A DNA stretch of 37,621 nt from a bacterium EF100-94H03 bin56 (lineage in GTDB: Bacteria > Pseudomonadota > Alphaproteobacteria > SP197): assembly GCA_002238685.1 (NCBI GenBank), contig MPMV01000043.1, forward strand, positions 1 through 37,621, in the 5' to 3' direction. The number at the start of each line of letters is the position of its first letter. The first letter of the stretch is position 1. Positions 15,952 through 25,252 of this stretch are shown here, piece after piece. Both the position numbers and the translations under genes were made by a program. The notes beneath the pieces were generated by a model. That model was given only the letters and a program-made list of their open reading frames with translations. It did no database searches and was not told where the DNA came from.

Positions 15952-17264
15952 TCCACCACACTCCGCTCGTGATGATTGTCACGAGCGACATCGCAGGACA
16001 GGTCCGCGGCAAGGGCTTCCCGGCCACCGGGCTCGGGGAGCACCTCGAACGCGGGGTCGGGTTCACCCATACCAACCACATGATCAATTGCTGGGGGACG
16101 ATTCCCGCCACGCCCTGGGGGCCGCTGGGAGATCTTGTCCTGATGGCGGACCCGGCCACCGAGGTCAGGGTCGATTTCGGCGATGGCACCCCGGACGAAT
16201 GGTTCATGCTGGGTGGTCTTTGCACCATGGATGGCCGGCCATGGGAGTGCTGCCTGAGGCACTACCTCGCCAGCGCCCTCGAGTCTCTCCGCAAGGAGAC
16301 GGGGCTGACACTCGTCGCCGCTTTCGAGCACGAGTTCCACGATGGTGGTCTGGCCGTACGCCAGGGCGATTCCTACAGTCTCGACAAGGTGAGGCGTGCC
16401 GGCGACTTTCCGGGCGCCGTGCTCCACGCTCTGCAGGCTGCGGGCGCCGAGCCTGAGACGTTCCTGCCGGAGTTCGGCCAGAGCCAGTTCGAATTCACCG
16501 TCAGGCCGGCGCCGGCCATGGCGGCGGCGGATCGCGCCATCATCGCCCGGGAGATGGTGCGCGCCGCCGCCAGGCGCCTCGGCCGGGATGTCAGCTTTTC
16601 GCCACAGGTCGATCCCGCCGGCCCCGGCAACGGCGTCCACATCCACATGAGCTTCCGGGACCGCGAAGGTCGACCGGTCAGTCATGACCCGTCACAACCC
16701 TTTGGCCTCTCCGGCGTGACGGGGAGCTTCGTTGCCGGAATCCTGAAGCAGCTGCCGGCGATGGTTGCCGTCACGGCGCCGTCCGCGGCGTCCTACCAGC
16801 GCCTCAAGCCGCATTCCTGGAGTTCCGCCTTCAACAATCTGGGCTGGCGGGACCGCGAGGCGGCAATCCGCATCTGCCCGGGTCCGGAAACTCCCGGCGC
16901 CGATGTCGCTGAGGCCTTCAATGTCGAATTCCGCGCGGGCGATGCGGCGGCCAGTCCCTGGCTCCAGCTCGGCATCCTCGTGCGGGCCGGTCTCGAAGGG
17001 ATCCGCGGGGGCCTGGCGACTCCGGAACCGGTGTCGTCGGACCCTGATGCCATGAGTGACGGTGAACGCCGCAGGCACGGTGTCGAGCGTCTGCCGGTGT
17101 CGCTTGGCGAGGCCCTCGACCGTCTCGAGCGCGCACCTGATGCCGGGACACTCCTGCCGGGCGAACTCCTCGAGGCCTACATCATGCACAAGCGCGGGGA
17201 ACTGGAAGAGGTTGCAGGATTGGCGCCGGAAGAGATCTGCCGGCGCTACAGGGATGTGTACTGA
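15948..17264 (+). CDS. Glutamine-synthetase-like glutamate-amine ligase
   Basis: A 438-residue protein with the whole GS fold. The N-terminal beta-grasp part contains [15 protein letters not shown]. The catalytic part has VAAFEHEFH (metal Glu), [23 protein letters not shown] (ATP/metal His) and [12 protein letters not shown] (phosphate-binding Arg). It lacks the C-terminal adenylylation loop of classical GlnA, so it belongs to the GS-like ligases that attach glutamate to amines (gamma-glutamylpolyamine or -anilide synthetases, ipuC, FluG C-terminus). It starts at a GTG overlapping the amidohydrolase stop by 4 bases and ends overlapping the next ATG by one base. The amine substrate is unknown. 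Confidence 0.85.
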   Translation: MIHHTPLVMIVTSDIAGQVRGKGFPATGLGEHLERGVGFTHTNHMINCWGTIPATPWGPLGDLVLMADPATEVRVDFGDGTPDEWFMLGGLCTMDGRPWECCLRHYLASALESLRKETGLTLVAAFEHEFHDGGLAVRQGDSYSLDKVRRAGDFPGAVLHALQAAGAEPETFLPEFGQSQFEFTVRPAPAMAAADRAIIAREMVRAAARRLGRDVSFSPQVDPAGPGNGVHIHMSFRDREGRPVSHDPSQPFGLSGVTGSFVAGILKQLPAMVAVTAPSAASYQRLKPHSWSSAFNNLGWRDREAAIRICPGPETPGADVAEAFNVEFRAGDAAASPWLQLGILVRAGLEGIRGGLATPEPVSSDPDAMSDGERRRHGVERLPVSLGEALDRLERAPDAGTLLPGELLEAYIMHKRGELEEVAGLAPEEICRRYRDVY

Positions 17265-17710
17265 TGGCCGACGAACCCTTCTGGCGCACCAAGTCCCTGG
17301 AGGAGATGGACACAGCCGAATGGGAATCGCTCTGCGACGGCTGCGGCAAGTGCTGCCTCGTGAAGCTCGAGGACGTCGATGATGGCACCATCTCCAACAC
17401 CGATGTGGCGTGCTTCCTTCTCGACACCGTCACCTGCCGCTGCCGGGACTACGCCAGGCGCCTCAAGCGGGTCCCGGAGTGTATCCGCATCACGCCAGGG
17501 ACCATCTCCTCGCTGCTGGCGTGGTTGCCTGGCACCTGTGCCTATCGCCTGCTGCACGAGGGTCGCGATCTTCCCGATTGGCACCCCCTGGTGTCGGGTG
17601 ATCCAGACAGCGTGCATCGCGCCGGGGTGTCGCTCTCGAACCGTGTCGTCTCGGAGGCCGATGTCGCCGACGAAGACCTCCCCGACCATGTCATCGACTG
17701 GCCGATCTGA
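17264..17710 (+). CDS. YcgN/UPF0260 cysteine-cluster protein
   Basis: A 148-residue protein of the UPF0260 family. It carries [20 protein letters not shown], then [12 protein letters not shown], then the cysteines of [25 protein letters not shown] and GTCAYRLL. The paired CxxC patterns suggest binding of zinc or an iron-sulfur cluster; the function of this family is unknown. The ATG overlaps the GS-like gene stop (TGATG). In many proteobacteria the family is encoded alone, so its place here may be simple read-through linkage or a real functional tie to the ligase. Confidence 0.9.
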   Translation: MADEPFWRTKSLEEMDTAEWESLCDGCGKCCLVKLEDVDDGTISNTDVACFLLDTVTCRCRDYARRLKRVPECIRITPGTISSLLAWLPGTCAYRLLHEGRDLPDWHPLVSGDPDSVHRAGVSLSNRVVSEADVADEDLPDHVIDWPI

Positions 17711-18069
17711 TCTCTCCAGCAGGTATCCCGCACGCGTCCTTCACGGCCCTGATGCCGGGTGGCATCGCCCACGGTGGTGCCAGCGGCGATCCTGGCCAGA
17801 CTGGATGTCAAGCAATGCGTCACGTATGATGCAATGGTAGTGTAGCCTTTTGATAGTGCAGTGATATTCTCGCAACCGAGGCGTCAGATAGGCTGTCACG
17901 CTCGATGTCAGCATGGATTGGGACACTTTGCACATACAGGCTGGAGATGATCGGCAAGGTGCCGTGTGCCTGGCACCGCGCAAGTCCTGGATGGTCGAGC
18001 GGGGATGCCGCGTCGAGGAGCGAGCGGTCCGTGGAACCCCTTCGTGTCGCCGAAGGGTGTGTCCGCCCG
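17711..18069. other. Convergent intergenic gap with two hairpins
   Basis: The 359 bases between two convergent units have no recognisable gene. GATGCC-GGGT-GGCATC (17751-17766) lies 40 bases after the YcgN gene, and CCCTTCG-TGTCGC-CGAAGGG (18038-18057) lies just after the DUF3179 gene. The middle (about 17820-17900) is AT-richer than the surroundings, with no repeat of note. Confidence 0.5.
18038..18057 (-). terminator. Possible terminator of the DUF3179 gene
   Basis: A perfect 7-bp stem with a 6-base loop, 12 bases past the stop codon. No T-run follows on the minus strand, so it may stabilise the 3' end instead of terminating transcription alone. Confidence 0.4.
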
Positions 18070-19440
18070 CTATTGCACCAGACGGGTGTTCGGGAAGGCG
18101 GCGTGCCAGCCGAACCAGAACGCCCGCTGCGCCGGGATCCGGCGGAGCACACGCCCGTCTTCGCCGGTCAGGCCGTGCTCCTCCATCGTCCAGGTCAAGC
18201 CGGAACTGTCTTCGGCGCTCCGGTCGCCGTCGTAGCGGGTGAACGTCACGTCTTCACTCGCGAAAGCGCGGTTCGCGCCCGACGGATCGGTGAGCACCAC
18301 GAGCGCCGTGTCTTCGATCGCATCGTGATGAAGGGGGGTTGCGGCGAGGAACTCGGCCGATATGGCAAGCGGTGACTCGGGGTGACTGCTGAGCAGCACC
18401 GTGAACACCTCGTCCTTGTTCTTCAGCCGGGTGTCGAGGACCGGGACCTGGAACATCAGCTCGTCTGTCGCGAAGTAGTCGCGGTAGGCGGCCCCTTCGT
18501 CGTAGTCGCGCAGGTGGCCGGTATCGAGCGACAGCACCCGGGTTCCGGGGTGCCGCCGGCGCCACTCGCCCCAGGTCGTCGTCACAACGGCCCCCCTCTC
18601 CAGCACGATGCCCTTGCCGGCAAGCGGCCCGACGACCGGTGCGCCCCGCATCGTGCTCCACAGCGACTGGGTGGCCTGGTCGTACATCAGCTTGTTCGAA
18701 CGGTAGAGGAATCCGCTCGTGCCGAGCCGGTGATTCACGCCTTCGTGCTCGGTGTGATAGAGGATCACGGTACCGCACAGGGTGCAGTACACTCCGGCGA
18801 CCGGCACACCGCCGACTGTGTCGACGAACATCTCGTGCCAGCCGAGGATACGCTTCGGGTAAGCGCGGGCATCGCCGTTGACGGAGAGGCCGAACACGAT
18901 GTGGTCGTCCTCCAGATAGCCGGCGTCTTCGGCGGCCAGCATCGCCGGGTTGCGAAGCGGCGGGATGCCATCCTGCCGCACGCCGCCCCAGACGATTTCG
19001 TCGAGCCGGATGAACGTTGCGCCGGCCGTGTCGAAATACGCCGAGAATCGCGGGTCGATGAGGCTGTAGAGCGCACCCTTGAAGGCGGCATAGCGCGGGT
19101 GCCGCGCTTCCGGCGCATTCCACATCTCGCGTTGCCAGGCGTCCAGGTCGCGGCCGTGCCCGGCACCGGTCTCCTGTTCCATGATTCTCATCAGGGCGTC
19201 GGAGACTTCCGCGTTGCGGGTCAGGCGAAGAACCTCGAGGGCCATCGGCAGGAATGACGGCTCCCACTGGGCCTCGATCAGCTCCGCGGCGTGCGCTCTG
19301 TCGCCCGACTCGCCGGCGAGCAGGGTCAGGAACGCCCGGGTGACGGAGCGATCGGTGATCTCCGCCCGAGGGTGGACGGCGGTCGCCGCCAGCATCAGGA
19401 AGATGCCGGACGCGATGACGAGGCTGCGAACGGCAGGCAC
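18070..19440 (-). CDS. DUF3179 domain protein, exported
   Basis: A 456-residue protein from the GTG at 19440, which follows GAGGAGACATCCC; an upstream in-frame ATG at 19479 lacks a ribosome site. The N-terminus RSLVIASGIFLMLAATAV is a signal peptide or anchor. The body shows the DUF3179 features: YPKRILGWHEMFVDTVGG, VAGVYCTLCGTVILY with its CxxC-type pair, GTSGFLYRSNKLMYDQ, QSLWSTMRG and a C-terminal AFWFGWHAAFPNTRL. The family is widespread in bacteria and has no established biochemical role; the CTLCGT pair could bind metal or be redox active. It is downstream of acnA with a 53-base gap and may be co-transcribed. Confidence 0.87.
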   Translation of the reverse strand: MPAVRSLVIASGIFLMLAATAVHPRAEITDRSVTRAFLTLLAGESGDRAHAAELIEAQWEPSFLPMALEVLRLTRNAEVSDALMRIMEQETGAGHGRDLDAWQREMWNAPEARHPRYAAFKGALYSLIDPRFSAYFDTAGATFIRLDEIVWGGVRQDGIPPLRNPAMLAAEDAGYLEDDHIVFGLSVNGDARAYPKRILGWHEMFVDTVGGVPVAGVYCTLCGTVILYHTEHEGVNHRLGTSGFLYRSNKLMYDQATQSLWSTMRGAPVVGPLAGKGIVLERGAVVTTTWGEWRRRHPGTRVLSLDTGHLRDYDEGAAYRDYFATDELMFQVPVLDTRLKNKDEVFTVLLSSHPESPLAISAEFLAATPLHHDAIEDTALVVLTDPSGANRAFASEDVTFTRYDGDRSAEDSSGLTWTMEEHGLTGEDGRVLRRIPAQRAFWFGWHAAFPNTRLVQ

Positions 19441-19493
19441 GGGATGTCTCCTCGACCTGGCCCCCTGCCGTTCCCGCATGTCCGCCAGGCCGG

Positions 19494-22163
19494 TCAGATG
19501 GTGCCGGCGGTGCGGCGCAGCACGTAGTGCAGGATACCGCCATTGAGGTAGTAGGTGGCCTCGTTGCCGGTATCGATCCTGCAGACGAGAGTCGTGTCGA
19601 TGACCGAACCATCGGTCTTTCGGATGGTGGCCGGCACATCCATGCCGGGCGAGATGCCGCCTTCGAGACCGGTGATGTCCCAGGTTTCGCTGCCATCAAG
19701 GGCGAGACTTTCGCGATTCTCGTCAGGGCGGAACTGCAGCGGCAGGACTCCCATGCCGATGAGATTCGAGCGGTGAATGCGCTCGAAGCTCTCGGCGATG
19801 ACCGCCCTCACACCCAGCAGGGCCGTTCCCTTGGCGGCCCAGTCGCGTGACGAGCCGGTTCCGTATTCACGTCCCGAAACAATGACGAGGGGCACGCCCT
19901 CGTCGCGGTAACGCATCGCCGCCTCGAAGATGGACATCTCGTCGCCGCTCCCCTGGTGACGGGTGACACCACCCTCGGATCCGGGGGCCAGCAGGTTCCT
20001 GAGGCGAATGTTGGCGAATGTCCCCCGCATCATCACCTCGTGATTGCCGCGTCGCGAGCCGTAGCTGTTGAAGTCCCGCTGGCCGACCTGGCGGTCGTTG
20101 AGCCAGGCGGCGGCGGGACTGCCGGATGCGATGCCGCCGGCGGGAGAGATATGATCCGTCGTGATGCTGTGACCAAGCAGGGCGAGGACCCTGGCATCGA
20201 TGATGTTGTCGGCGGCGGCGGCCGGCTGGCGCGGCATGTCATCGAAGAAGGGGGGACGGTGGATGTAGGTGCTTCCCGCATCCCATGCGAAACCGCGGCC
20301 TTCGGGAATGGCGACGGCCTTCCATGCATCATCGCCGCTGAAGACATCGGCGTAGCGCTTCGTGAACATGCCGGGCGTGAGGTGGCGGCCGAGAGCTTCC
20401 GCGATCTCGTCGTTCGAAGGCCAGACGTCCTTCAGATAGACCGGTTCACCGTCGTCCGCCGTACCCAGAGGTTCGGACGTGATGTCGATCGCCATCGTGC
20501 CTGCAAGGGCATAGGCCACCACCAGTGGCGGCGAGGCAAGATAGTTCGCCCTGGTCAGCGCGTGGACCCGGCCCTCGAAGTTGCGGTTGCCCGAAAGTAC
20601 CGAGGCGACCACGAGGTCGCTTCCCTCGATCGCCTCCTCGACCGCCTGCGGCAGCGGGCCCGAGTTTCCGATGCAGGTCGTGCAGCCGTACCCGACGATG
20701 TGGAAGCCCTGTTCCTCGAGAGCCTCGAGAAGCCCGGCCTCGCGGAGATAGTCGGTGACCACCTGGCTGCCCGGCGCCAGGGATGTCTTGACCCAGGGTC
20801 TCGTCCTGATGCCGCGCTCGAGAGCCTTCCTGGCGACAAGGCCGGCGGCGATCATCACCGAGGGATTGGACGTGTTGGTACAGCTCGTGATGGCGGCGAT
20901 GACGACGTCGCCGTCGCTCAACCGGTTGCCATCGGCCATGGCCGCCGAGGCCGGGTGGTCAGCGTCGCGTCCGGCTTCGTCCATCACCTTGCGGAATGCG
21001 CTGCCGGCACAGGAAAGGGCGATGTGGTCCTGTGGACGCTTCGGACCGGCAAGGCCGGGTTCCACGTCACCGAGATCGAGTTCGAGAACATCGGTGAACA
21101 GGGGTTCCTCGCCGTCGTCACTGCGCCACAGTCCCTGTTCCCTGGCGTAGGACTCGACGAGACGGACCTGCGCGTCCGGACGCCCGGAGAAGGCAAGGTA
21201 GTCGATGGTATGCCGGTCGATCGGAAAGAGCCCCGCGGTGGCGCCGTACTCAGGTGCCATGTTCGATACCGTGGCGCGGTCCGCCAGGGAGAGGTGGCGA
21301 AGCCCGTCGCCGGTGAACTCGACGAATCGGCCGACGACTCCCCGTGCCCGCAGCATCTCGGTGACCTTGAGGACAAGATCGGTGGCGGTCGTTCCTTCCC
21401 GCGGTTTGCCGCCAAGTCGGAATCCGACGACCTCGGGAATCAGCATCGAGATCGGTTGGCCCAGCATCGCCGCTTCCGCCTCGATACCGCCCACGCCCCA
21501 GCCGAGGACCGCGAGGGCGTTCACCATCGTGGTGTGGCTGTCGGTGCCGACCAGGGTGTCCGGGCAGGCGACGCCATCGTCCGTCCACACGACCTGTGCC
21601 AGGTACTCGACATTGACCTGATGGCAGATGCCGGTTCCCGGAGGCACCACCCTCAGGTTGTCGAATGCCGTCTGTGCCCAGCGCAGGAACCGGTAGCGCT
21701 CCTGGTTGCGTTCCATCTCCCGTGAGACGTTGTGCCTGAAGGCGTCCGGGCTGGCGAAGCGGTCCACCTGCACGGAGTGATCGATGACGAGATCGACGGG
21801 GGTGAGCGGATTGATGCGGTCCGGATCGCCGCCGAGAGAGACCATGGCATCGCGCATGGCGGCAAGGTCCACCACCGCCGGCACGCCGGTGAAGTCCTGC
21901 ATGAGGACCCGCACCGGTCTGAAGGCGATCTCCCGCGAGACGGACCGTGTCGACGTCCAGCCGGCAAGTGCGGAGATGTCATCGGCAGTGACGGTCTCGC
22001 CATCCTCGTGGCGCAGCAGATTCTCCAGCAGGATCTTCAGAGAGACGGGCAACCGGCCGATGCCGCCCAGCTTCCTGTCGGCCTCCTGCAGACTGAAGTA
22101 GTCGTAGGGGGTGCCGTCGACCGTCAGGGTCCGACGGCAGTCTAGATGGTTGGCACTGGACAC
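19494..22163 (-). CDS. acnA: Aconitate hydratase A
   Basis: An 889-residue enzyme, normal length for AcnA, which converts citrate to isocitrate in the TCA cycle. The iron-sulfur cluster cysteines are visible in AITSCTNTSNPSVMIAAG and GYGCTTCIGNSGPL, and the C-terminal swivel domain has VSGREYGTGSSRDWAAKG. DLVIDHSVQVD and TDSHTTMVNAL are family signatures. The start is a GTG at 22163 behind a G-rich stretch. It follows purC by 68 bases on the same strand. Cytoplasmic; no sign of damage. Confidence 0.97.
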   Translation of the reverse strand: MSSANHLDCRRTLTVDGTPYDYFSLQEADRKLGGIGRLPVSLKILLENLLRHEDGETVTADDISALAGWTSTRSVSREIAFRPVRVLMQDFTGVPAVVDLAAMRDAMVSLGGDPDRINPLTPVDLVIDHSVQVDRFASPDAFRHNVSREMERNQERYRFLRWAQTAFDNLRVVPPGTGICHQVNVEYLAQVVWTDDGVACPDTLVGTDSHTTMVNALAVLGWGVGGIEAEAAMLGQPISMLIPEVVGFRLGGKPREGTTATDLVLKVTEMLRARGVVGRFVEFTGDGLRHLSLADRATVSNMAPEYGATAGLFPIDRHTIDYLAFSGRPDAQVRLVESYAREQGLWRSDDGEEPLFTDVLELDLGDVEPGLAGPKRPQDHIALSCAGSAFRKVMDEAGRDADHPASAAMADGNRLSDGDVVIAAITSCTNTSNPSVMIAAGLVARKALERGIRTRPWVKTSLAPGSQVVTDYLREAGLLEALEEQGFHIVGYGCTTCIGNSGPLPQAVEEAIEGSDLVVASVLSGNRNFEGRVHALTRANYLASPPLVVAYALAGTMAIDITSEPLGTADDGEPVYLKDVWPSNDEIAEALGRHLTPGMFTKRYADVFSGDDAWKAVAIPEGRGFAWDAGSTYIHRPPFFDDMPRQPAAAADNIIDARVLALLGHSITTDHISPAGGIASGSPAAAWLNDRQVGQRDFNSYGSRRGNHEVMMRGTFANIRLRNLLAPGSEGGVTRHQGSGDEMSIFEAAMRYRDEGVPLVIVSGREYGTGSSRDWAAKGTALLGVRAVIAESFERIHRSNLIGMGVLPLQFRPDENRESLALDGSETWDITGLEGGISPGMDVPATIRKTDGSVIDTTLVCRIDTGNEATYYLNGGILHYVLRRTAGTI

Positions 22164-22202
22164 GGTTGGAGCCCCCTGGACATGATGCGGCCAACATGCC
22201 GC

Positions 22203-22219
22203 GCCTTGCCCGTCAAGGC
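22203..22219 (-). terminator. Hairpin between purC and acnA
   Basis: GCCTTG-CCCGT-CAAGGC forms a 6-bp stem 12 bases past the purC stop and about 40 bases before the acnA start. No T-run follows. It could be a weak terminator or processing site that separates purC from acnA expression. Confidence 0.3.
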
Positions 22220-22231
22220 AACGTGGCGGGG

Positions 22232-23107
22232 TCAGGTGAAGGGTCGGCCGGTCAACCGTTCACAGGCCTCGATGTAGCCGTGGCGGATGCGCTCGACGAT
22301 CTCTTGCGGGATATCGGGCGCCGGTGGCGTCCGCGCCCAGGACGTCCGGGTGTCAAGCCACGCGCGCAGGATCTGCTTGTCGAGGGAGACGGGATGGGTC
22401 CCGGGCTGCCAGCTGTCGGCCGGCCAGAAGCGGGAACTGTCGCTGGTCAGACACTCGTCAACCAGGGCGATGTCGCCGTCGATGATGCCGAATTCGAACT
22501 TGGTGTCGGCAAGAATGATGCCGCGCCTGCCTGCCTCGGCATGCGCTTCCTCGTAGAGTTCAAGAGCCAGGGAACGTACGCGTCCTGCGCATTCGCGTCC
22601 CAGCCTGTCGATGACACTGTCAAAGGTGATGGTTTCGTCGTGCATCCCCGCCGGTGCCTTGGTCGAGGGCGTGAAGACAGGTTCGGGAAGCCTGTCGCCA
22701 TGCTGCAGGCCGCTGGGCAGCTGCAGTCCGGCAATGGCGCCACTCGTCTGGTAGTCCCTCCAGCCGCTGCCGGCGAGATAGCCGCGGACAACACATTCCA
22801 CGGGCAGAACCTTAGCCTCGCGCACGATCATGCTGCGTCCTTCGAGCCAGGTGCGGTCATCGTCCGCGAGGTCGAGGCAGGCAAGGTCGGTGGAGACCAC
22901 GTGGTTGGCGACAACGGGCCGAAGATGGTCGAACCAGAAGCATGAGAGACGGGTGAGGATCCGTCCCTTGTCCGGAATGGCCGTCGGCATCACCACATCG
23001 AAGGCGGAGATGCGGTCGCTTGCCACCATCAGCAGGCCGGTGTCGAGCCGGTAGAGGTCGCGCACCTTGCCCCGTGCAACCAGCTCAAGGTTCTCAAGGG
23101 TCAACAT
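22232..23107 (-). CDS. purC: Phosphoribosylaminoimidazole-succinocarboxamide synthase
   Basis: A 291-residue SAICAR synthetase, step eight of purine synthesis: it joins CAIR and aspartate with ATP. Visible signatures are ARGKVRDLYRLD (ATP loop), ASDRISAFDVVMP, VECVVRGYLAGSGW, GDRLPEPVFTPSTKA, DTKFEFGI and CLTSDSSRFWPADSW. The length and the SDSSRFWPAD ending fit the longer ADE1-like form, not the short ~240-residue E. coli form. ATG start at 23107. It is the first gene of the minus-strand run with acnA and is divergent from the amidotransferase gene. Confidence 0.96.
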   Translation of the reverse strand: MLTLENLELVARGKVRDLYRLDTGLLMVASDRISAFDVVMPTAIPDKGRILTRLSCFWFDHLRPVVANHVVSTDLACLDLADDDRTWLEGRSMIVREAKVLPVECVVRGYLAGSGWRDYQTSGAIAGLQLPSGLQHGDRLPEPVFTPSTKAPAGMHDETITFDSVIDRLGRECAGRVRSLALELYEEAHAEAGRRGIILADTKFEFGIIDGDIALVDECLTSDSSRFWPADSWQPGTHPVSLDKQILRAWLDTRTSWARTPPAPDIPQEIVERIRHGYIEACERLTGRPFT

Positions 23108-23284
23108 GAACGAGTGTTTCCCCTTGCCGGCGGGGTCCTGTCAACCAGGGGGAGAGGGGCCGGAGGCATCGCGGCAAGGACAAACGCGCCAGAAGCGCGC
23201 CGAGGAGGATCCAAAGCCGAATCTGAGGGAGGAAACGGTGCCTCCGGCAAAAGGCTAAATGGAACGTGAAACGGAAAAGTTCAA

Positions 23285-23312
23285 TTGCATATCCCGAAAC
23301 CGAGATACGCAA
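23285..23312. promoter_or_regulatory. Inverted repeat in the divergent purC/amidotransferase region
   Basis: TTGCATATC and GATACGCAA form a 9-bp inverted repeat with one mismatch around a 10-base centre, in an AT-richer stretch. A run of six A follows on the plus strand. It lies between the two divergent genes and could be an operator; unproven. Confidence 0.3.
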
Positions 23313-23384
23313 AAAACGCATGGCTGCGGCCTTCTTGAACCGGTCGGGATTCCCTGCAAGCCTCCCTTGATGGAGGTACATGTC

Positions 23385-24104
23385 ATGATGACCATTCTTG
23401 CCATCGAGTTCTGGCCGTCCAGCCACCTCGGCGACATTGCCGCCACCTTCGACAAGTGTGGCGCCAGGACGGTCTACGTTCGCCCGGAAGAAGGCGAGCC
23501 GCTGCCGCGGGAACCGGATGACTGGGATGGTCTGGTCATGCTTGGTGGCCCACAGAATGCCGAAGACGATGCCCGCTACCCCTATCTCGGCGATGCGGCA
23601 CGCCTGGCAGCGGCGTTTCACGAAGCCTCGCGACCGGTCCTCGGAGTCTGTCTTGGTAGCCAGATCCTCGCCCGGGCTTTCGGCGCCCGGGTCAGGAGAC
23701 AGGGCTGGACGGAAGTCGGGTTCACCGAACTCGAACCGACCGGAGCCGCCGACAGCGATCCACTGCTGACGGGATTCGGTCCTGTCAGGATCCTCGAGTA
23801 CCACGAGGACACCTTCGACCTACCAGAAAAGGCCACGCTGCTCTTGACGGGCGAGCGGTGCCGCAATCAGGCCTTCCGCCTTGGCGCGAGCTATGGCTTC
23901 CAGTGCCACTTCGAGTGTTCGACCGCGTTGTGGCGGGAATGGTGGCCGCAGATGAGCGATTCGCTCCTTGAGACCGACCCCGAATTCCATGCCAGGTGGC
24001 CCGACGACTTCGCCAGGCACGAGGCAGGAGCGATGGCCTTCTGCGATGCCGTCTCCGGCCGCTGGCTCGATCTCGTCCGGACAAACCGCCGCCTGGCCGC
24101 CTGA
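23385..24104 (+). CDS. Class I glutamine amidotransferase
   Basis: A 239-residue stand-alone GATase1 domain from the ATG at 23385; another ATG follows directly, and GGAGG at 23372-23376 fits either. The nucleophile elbow is VLGVCLGSQILARAFGA (Cys), and the His-Glu pair is in YGFQCHFECST. LVMLGGPQNAEDDARYPYL is the oxyanion strand typical of GMP-synthase-like amidotransferases. It would release ammonia from glutamine for a partner or act as a small peptidase-like hydrolase; no synthetase partner is adjacent. The divergent purC gene hints at, but does not prove, a link with purine or nucleotide metabolism. Its stop lies 3 bases from the convergent lolA stop. Confidence 0.85.
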   Translation: MMTILAIEFWPSSHLGDIAATFDKCGARTVYVRPEEGEPLPREPDDWDGLVMLGGPQNAEDDARYPYLGDAARLAAAFHEASRPVLGVCLGSQILARAFGARVRRQGWTEVGFTELEPTGAADSDPLLTGFGPVRILEYHEDTFDLPEKATLLLTGERCRNQAFRLGASYGFQCHFECSTALWREWWPQMSDSLLETDPEFHARWPDDFARHEAGAMAFCDAVSGRWLDLVRTNRRLAA

Positions 24105-24107
24105 GCG

Positions 24108-24683
24108 TCAGGGGCCGCCGTCGAGCTCGAACAGGCTGTTGTCGAGTTCGACGTCGAAACGGGAATTGACGAGCGTGATTCGCGTGACCACGCCCTGGGC
24201 ATCGCGGACCAGCCACTGTTCGAGGGCCAGAGGGTCTTCGGCGAGAATGAGCGAGATCGACCCCGTCCCCGGTTCGTCCGCCCATTCCAGGGTGACGGCC
24301 ACGAAGCCGCCGTCGCGCCTCACGTCGGCGACCCGCACGTCATCGCCGAACCGGATTTTCGGACGCAGCAGGAACTGTGCCGGCGTACCGTCCACCGACC
24401 CTTGCGTGATCTCTCCGGTCTCGCCGTCACGAAACAGGAGACGCTCTCCCCTGGCGACGATCAGGGTCGGCGGATCGTCATAGGCGAAGCGAAGAAAATG
24501 CGGCCGCTTGAGCTGGAACGACCCGGAGAGATGGGTCAGGTCCTGGTTCGTCTGGACGAACCGTGATTCGAGCGATGTGATCGAATCGAGATAGGCCTCG
24601 ATCCTGTCCAGGAGGGCTTCACTGTCGTCCGCCGCCGCGGAGAGGCTGACGAGGACCAGGACGGCGGCAATGCGGGTGATCAA
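24108..24683 (-). CDS. lolA: Outer-membrane lipoprotein carrier LolA
   Basis: A 191-residue periplasmic protein. It has a short signal peptide ([17 protein letters not shown]) followed by the LolA half-barrel: [50 protein letters not shown], and [20 protein letters not shown] near the end. LolA takes lipoproteins from the inner-membrane LolCDE complex to the outer membrane. The start is TTG, sharing TTGA with the stop of the upstream cyclophilin gene, so translation depends on coupling. It is the last gene of a four-gene minus-strand run. Confidence 0.88.
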   Translation of the reverse strand: MITRIAAVLVLVSLSAAADDSEALLDRIEAYLDSITSLESRFVQTNQDLTHLSGSFQLKRPHFLRFAYDDPPTLIVARGERLLFRDGETGEITQGSVDGTPAQFLLRPKIRFGDDVRVADVRRDGGFVAVTLEWADEPGTGSISLILAEDPLALEQWLVRDAQGVVTRITLVNSRFDVELDNSLFELDGGP

Positions 24684-25225
24684 TCAAGCTCTCCCGAGTC
24701 GGAGATCCGCGCCGCGTCGTTGCCGGAAGTCTCGATCTTGCTGACGACGTCCATGCCCTCGACGACATGGCCGAAGACGACATGCTTGCCGTCGAGCCAC
24801 GGCGTCGGAACGGTGGTGATGAAGAACTGCGACGAGTTGGTGTCAGGCCCCCGGTTGGCCATCGAGAGGAGGCCCGGGCCGGTGTGCTTCAGGGTGAAGT
24901 TCTCGTCCTCGAACATGGCGCCGTAGATCGATTTGCCTCCGGTCCCGTTGCCCCGGGTGAAATCGCCGCCCTGGATCATGAAGTCGGCGATCACCCGGTG
25001 AAACCGTGAACCCTCGAACCCGAAACCCGCCTCGCCGGTGGCAAGCTGGCGGAAATTCTCCGCGGTCTTCGGAGTCACGTCCATTCTCAACTCGACGACG
25101 ATACGGCCGGCCGGCTCATCGTTGATCTCGATATCGAAGAATACCTGCGGATTGTCATCCGCCGCCGCTCCGGCTGCGCCAAGGCCGGCGACCACCGTGA
25201 GAGCGGAAACAAGTCGTTGTATCAT
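24680..25225 (-). CDS. Periplasmic cyclophilin-type peptidyl-prolyl isomerase
   Basis: About 181 residues, starting at the ATG at 25225 eight bases after GGAGA; a TTG two codons earlier is less likely. The signal peptide is [18 protein letters not shown]. The cyclophilin core is intact: [20 protein letters not shown] (catalytic Arg, Phe, Gln), [20 protein letters not shown] and [19 protein letters not shown]. It speeds proline isomerisation during folding in the periplasm. Its stop overlaps the lolA start, consistent with an envelope-biogenesis pair. Confidence 0.94.
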   Translation of the reverse strand: MIQRLVSALTVVAGLGAAGAAADDNPQVFFDIEINDEPAGRIVVELRMDVTPKTAENFRQLATGEAGFGFEGSRFHRVIADFMIQGGDFTRGNGTGGKSIYGAMFEDENFTLKHTGPGLLSMANRGPDTNSSQFFITTVPTPWLDGKHVVFGHVVEGMDVVSKIETSGNDAARISDSGELD

Positions 25226-25252
25226 GGTCAAGGTCTCCCTGGAGCGTGGTTG

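Noticed and set aside
17751..17766. GATGCC-GGGT-GGCATC as terminator of the ligase operon
   Set aside because: Only six pairs and no T-run; kept only as a hairpin note in the gap entry.
19956..21725. 589-codon open frame on the plus strand
   Set aside because: Fully antisense to acnA, which has every aconitase signature; His/Asp/Gly-rich composition typical of a shadow.
23624..23637. Possible fused synthetase with the glutamine amidotransferase
   Set aside because: The frame ends right after the GATase domain and the next gene is convergent, so it stands alone.
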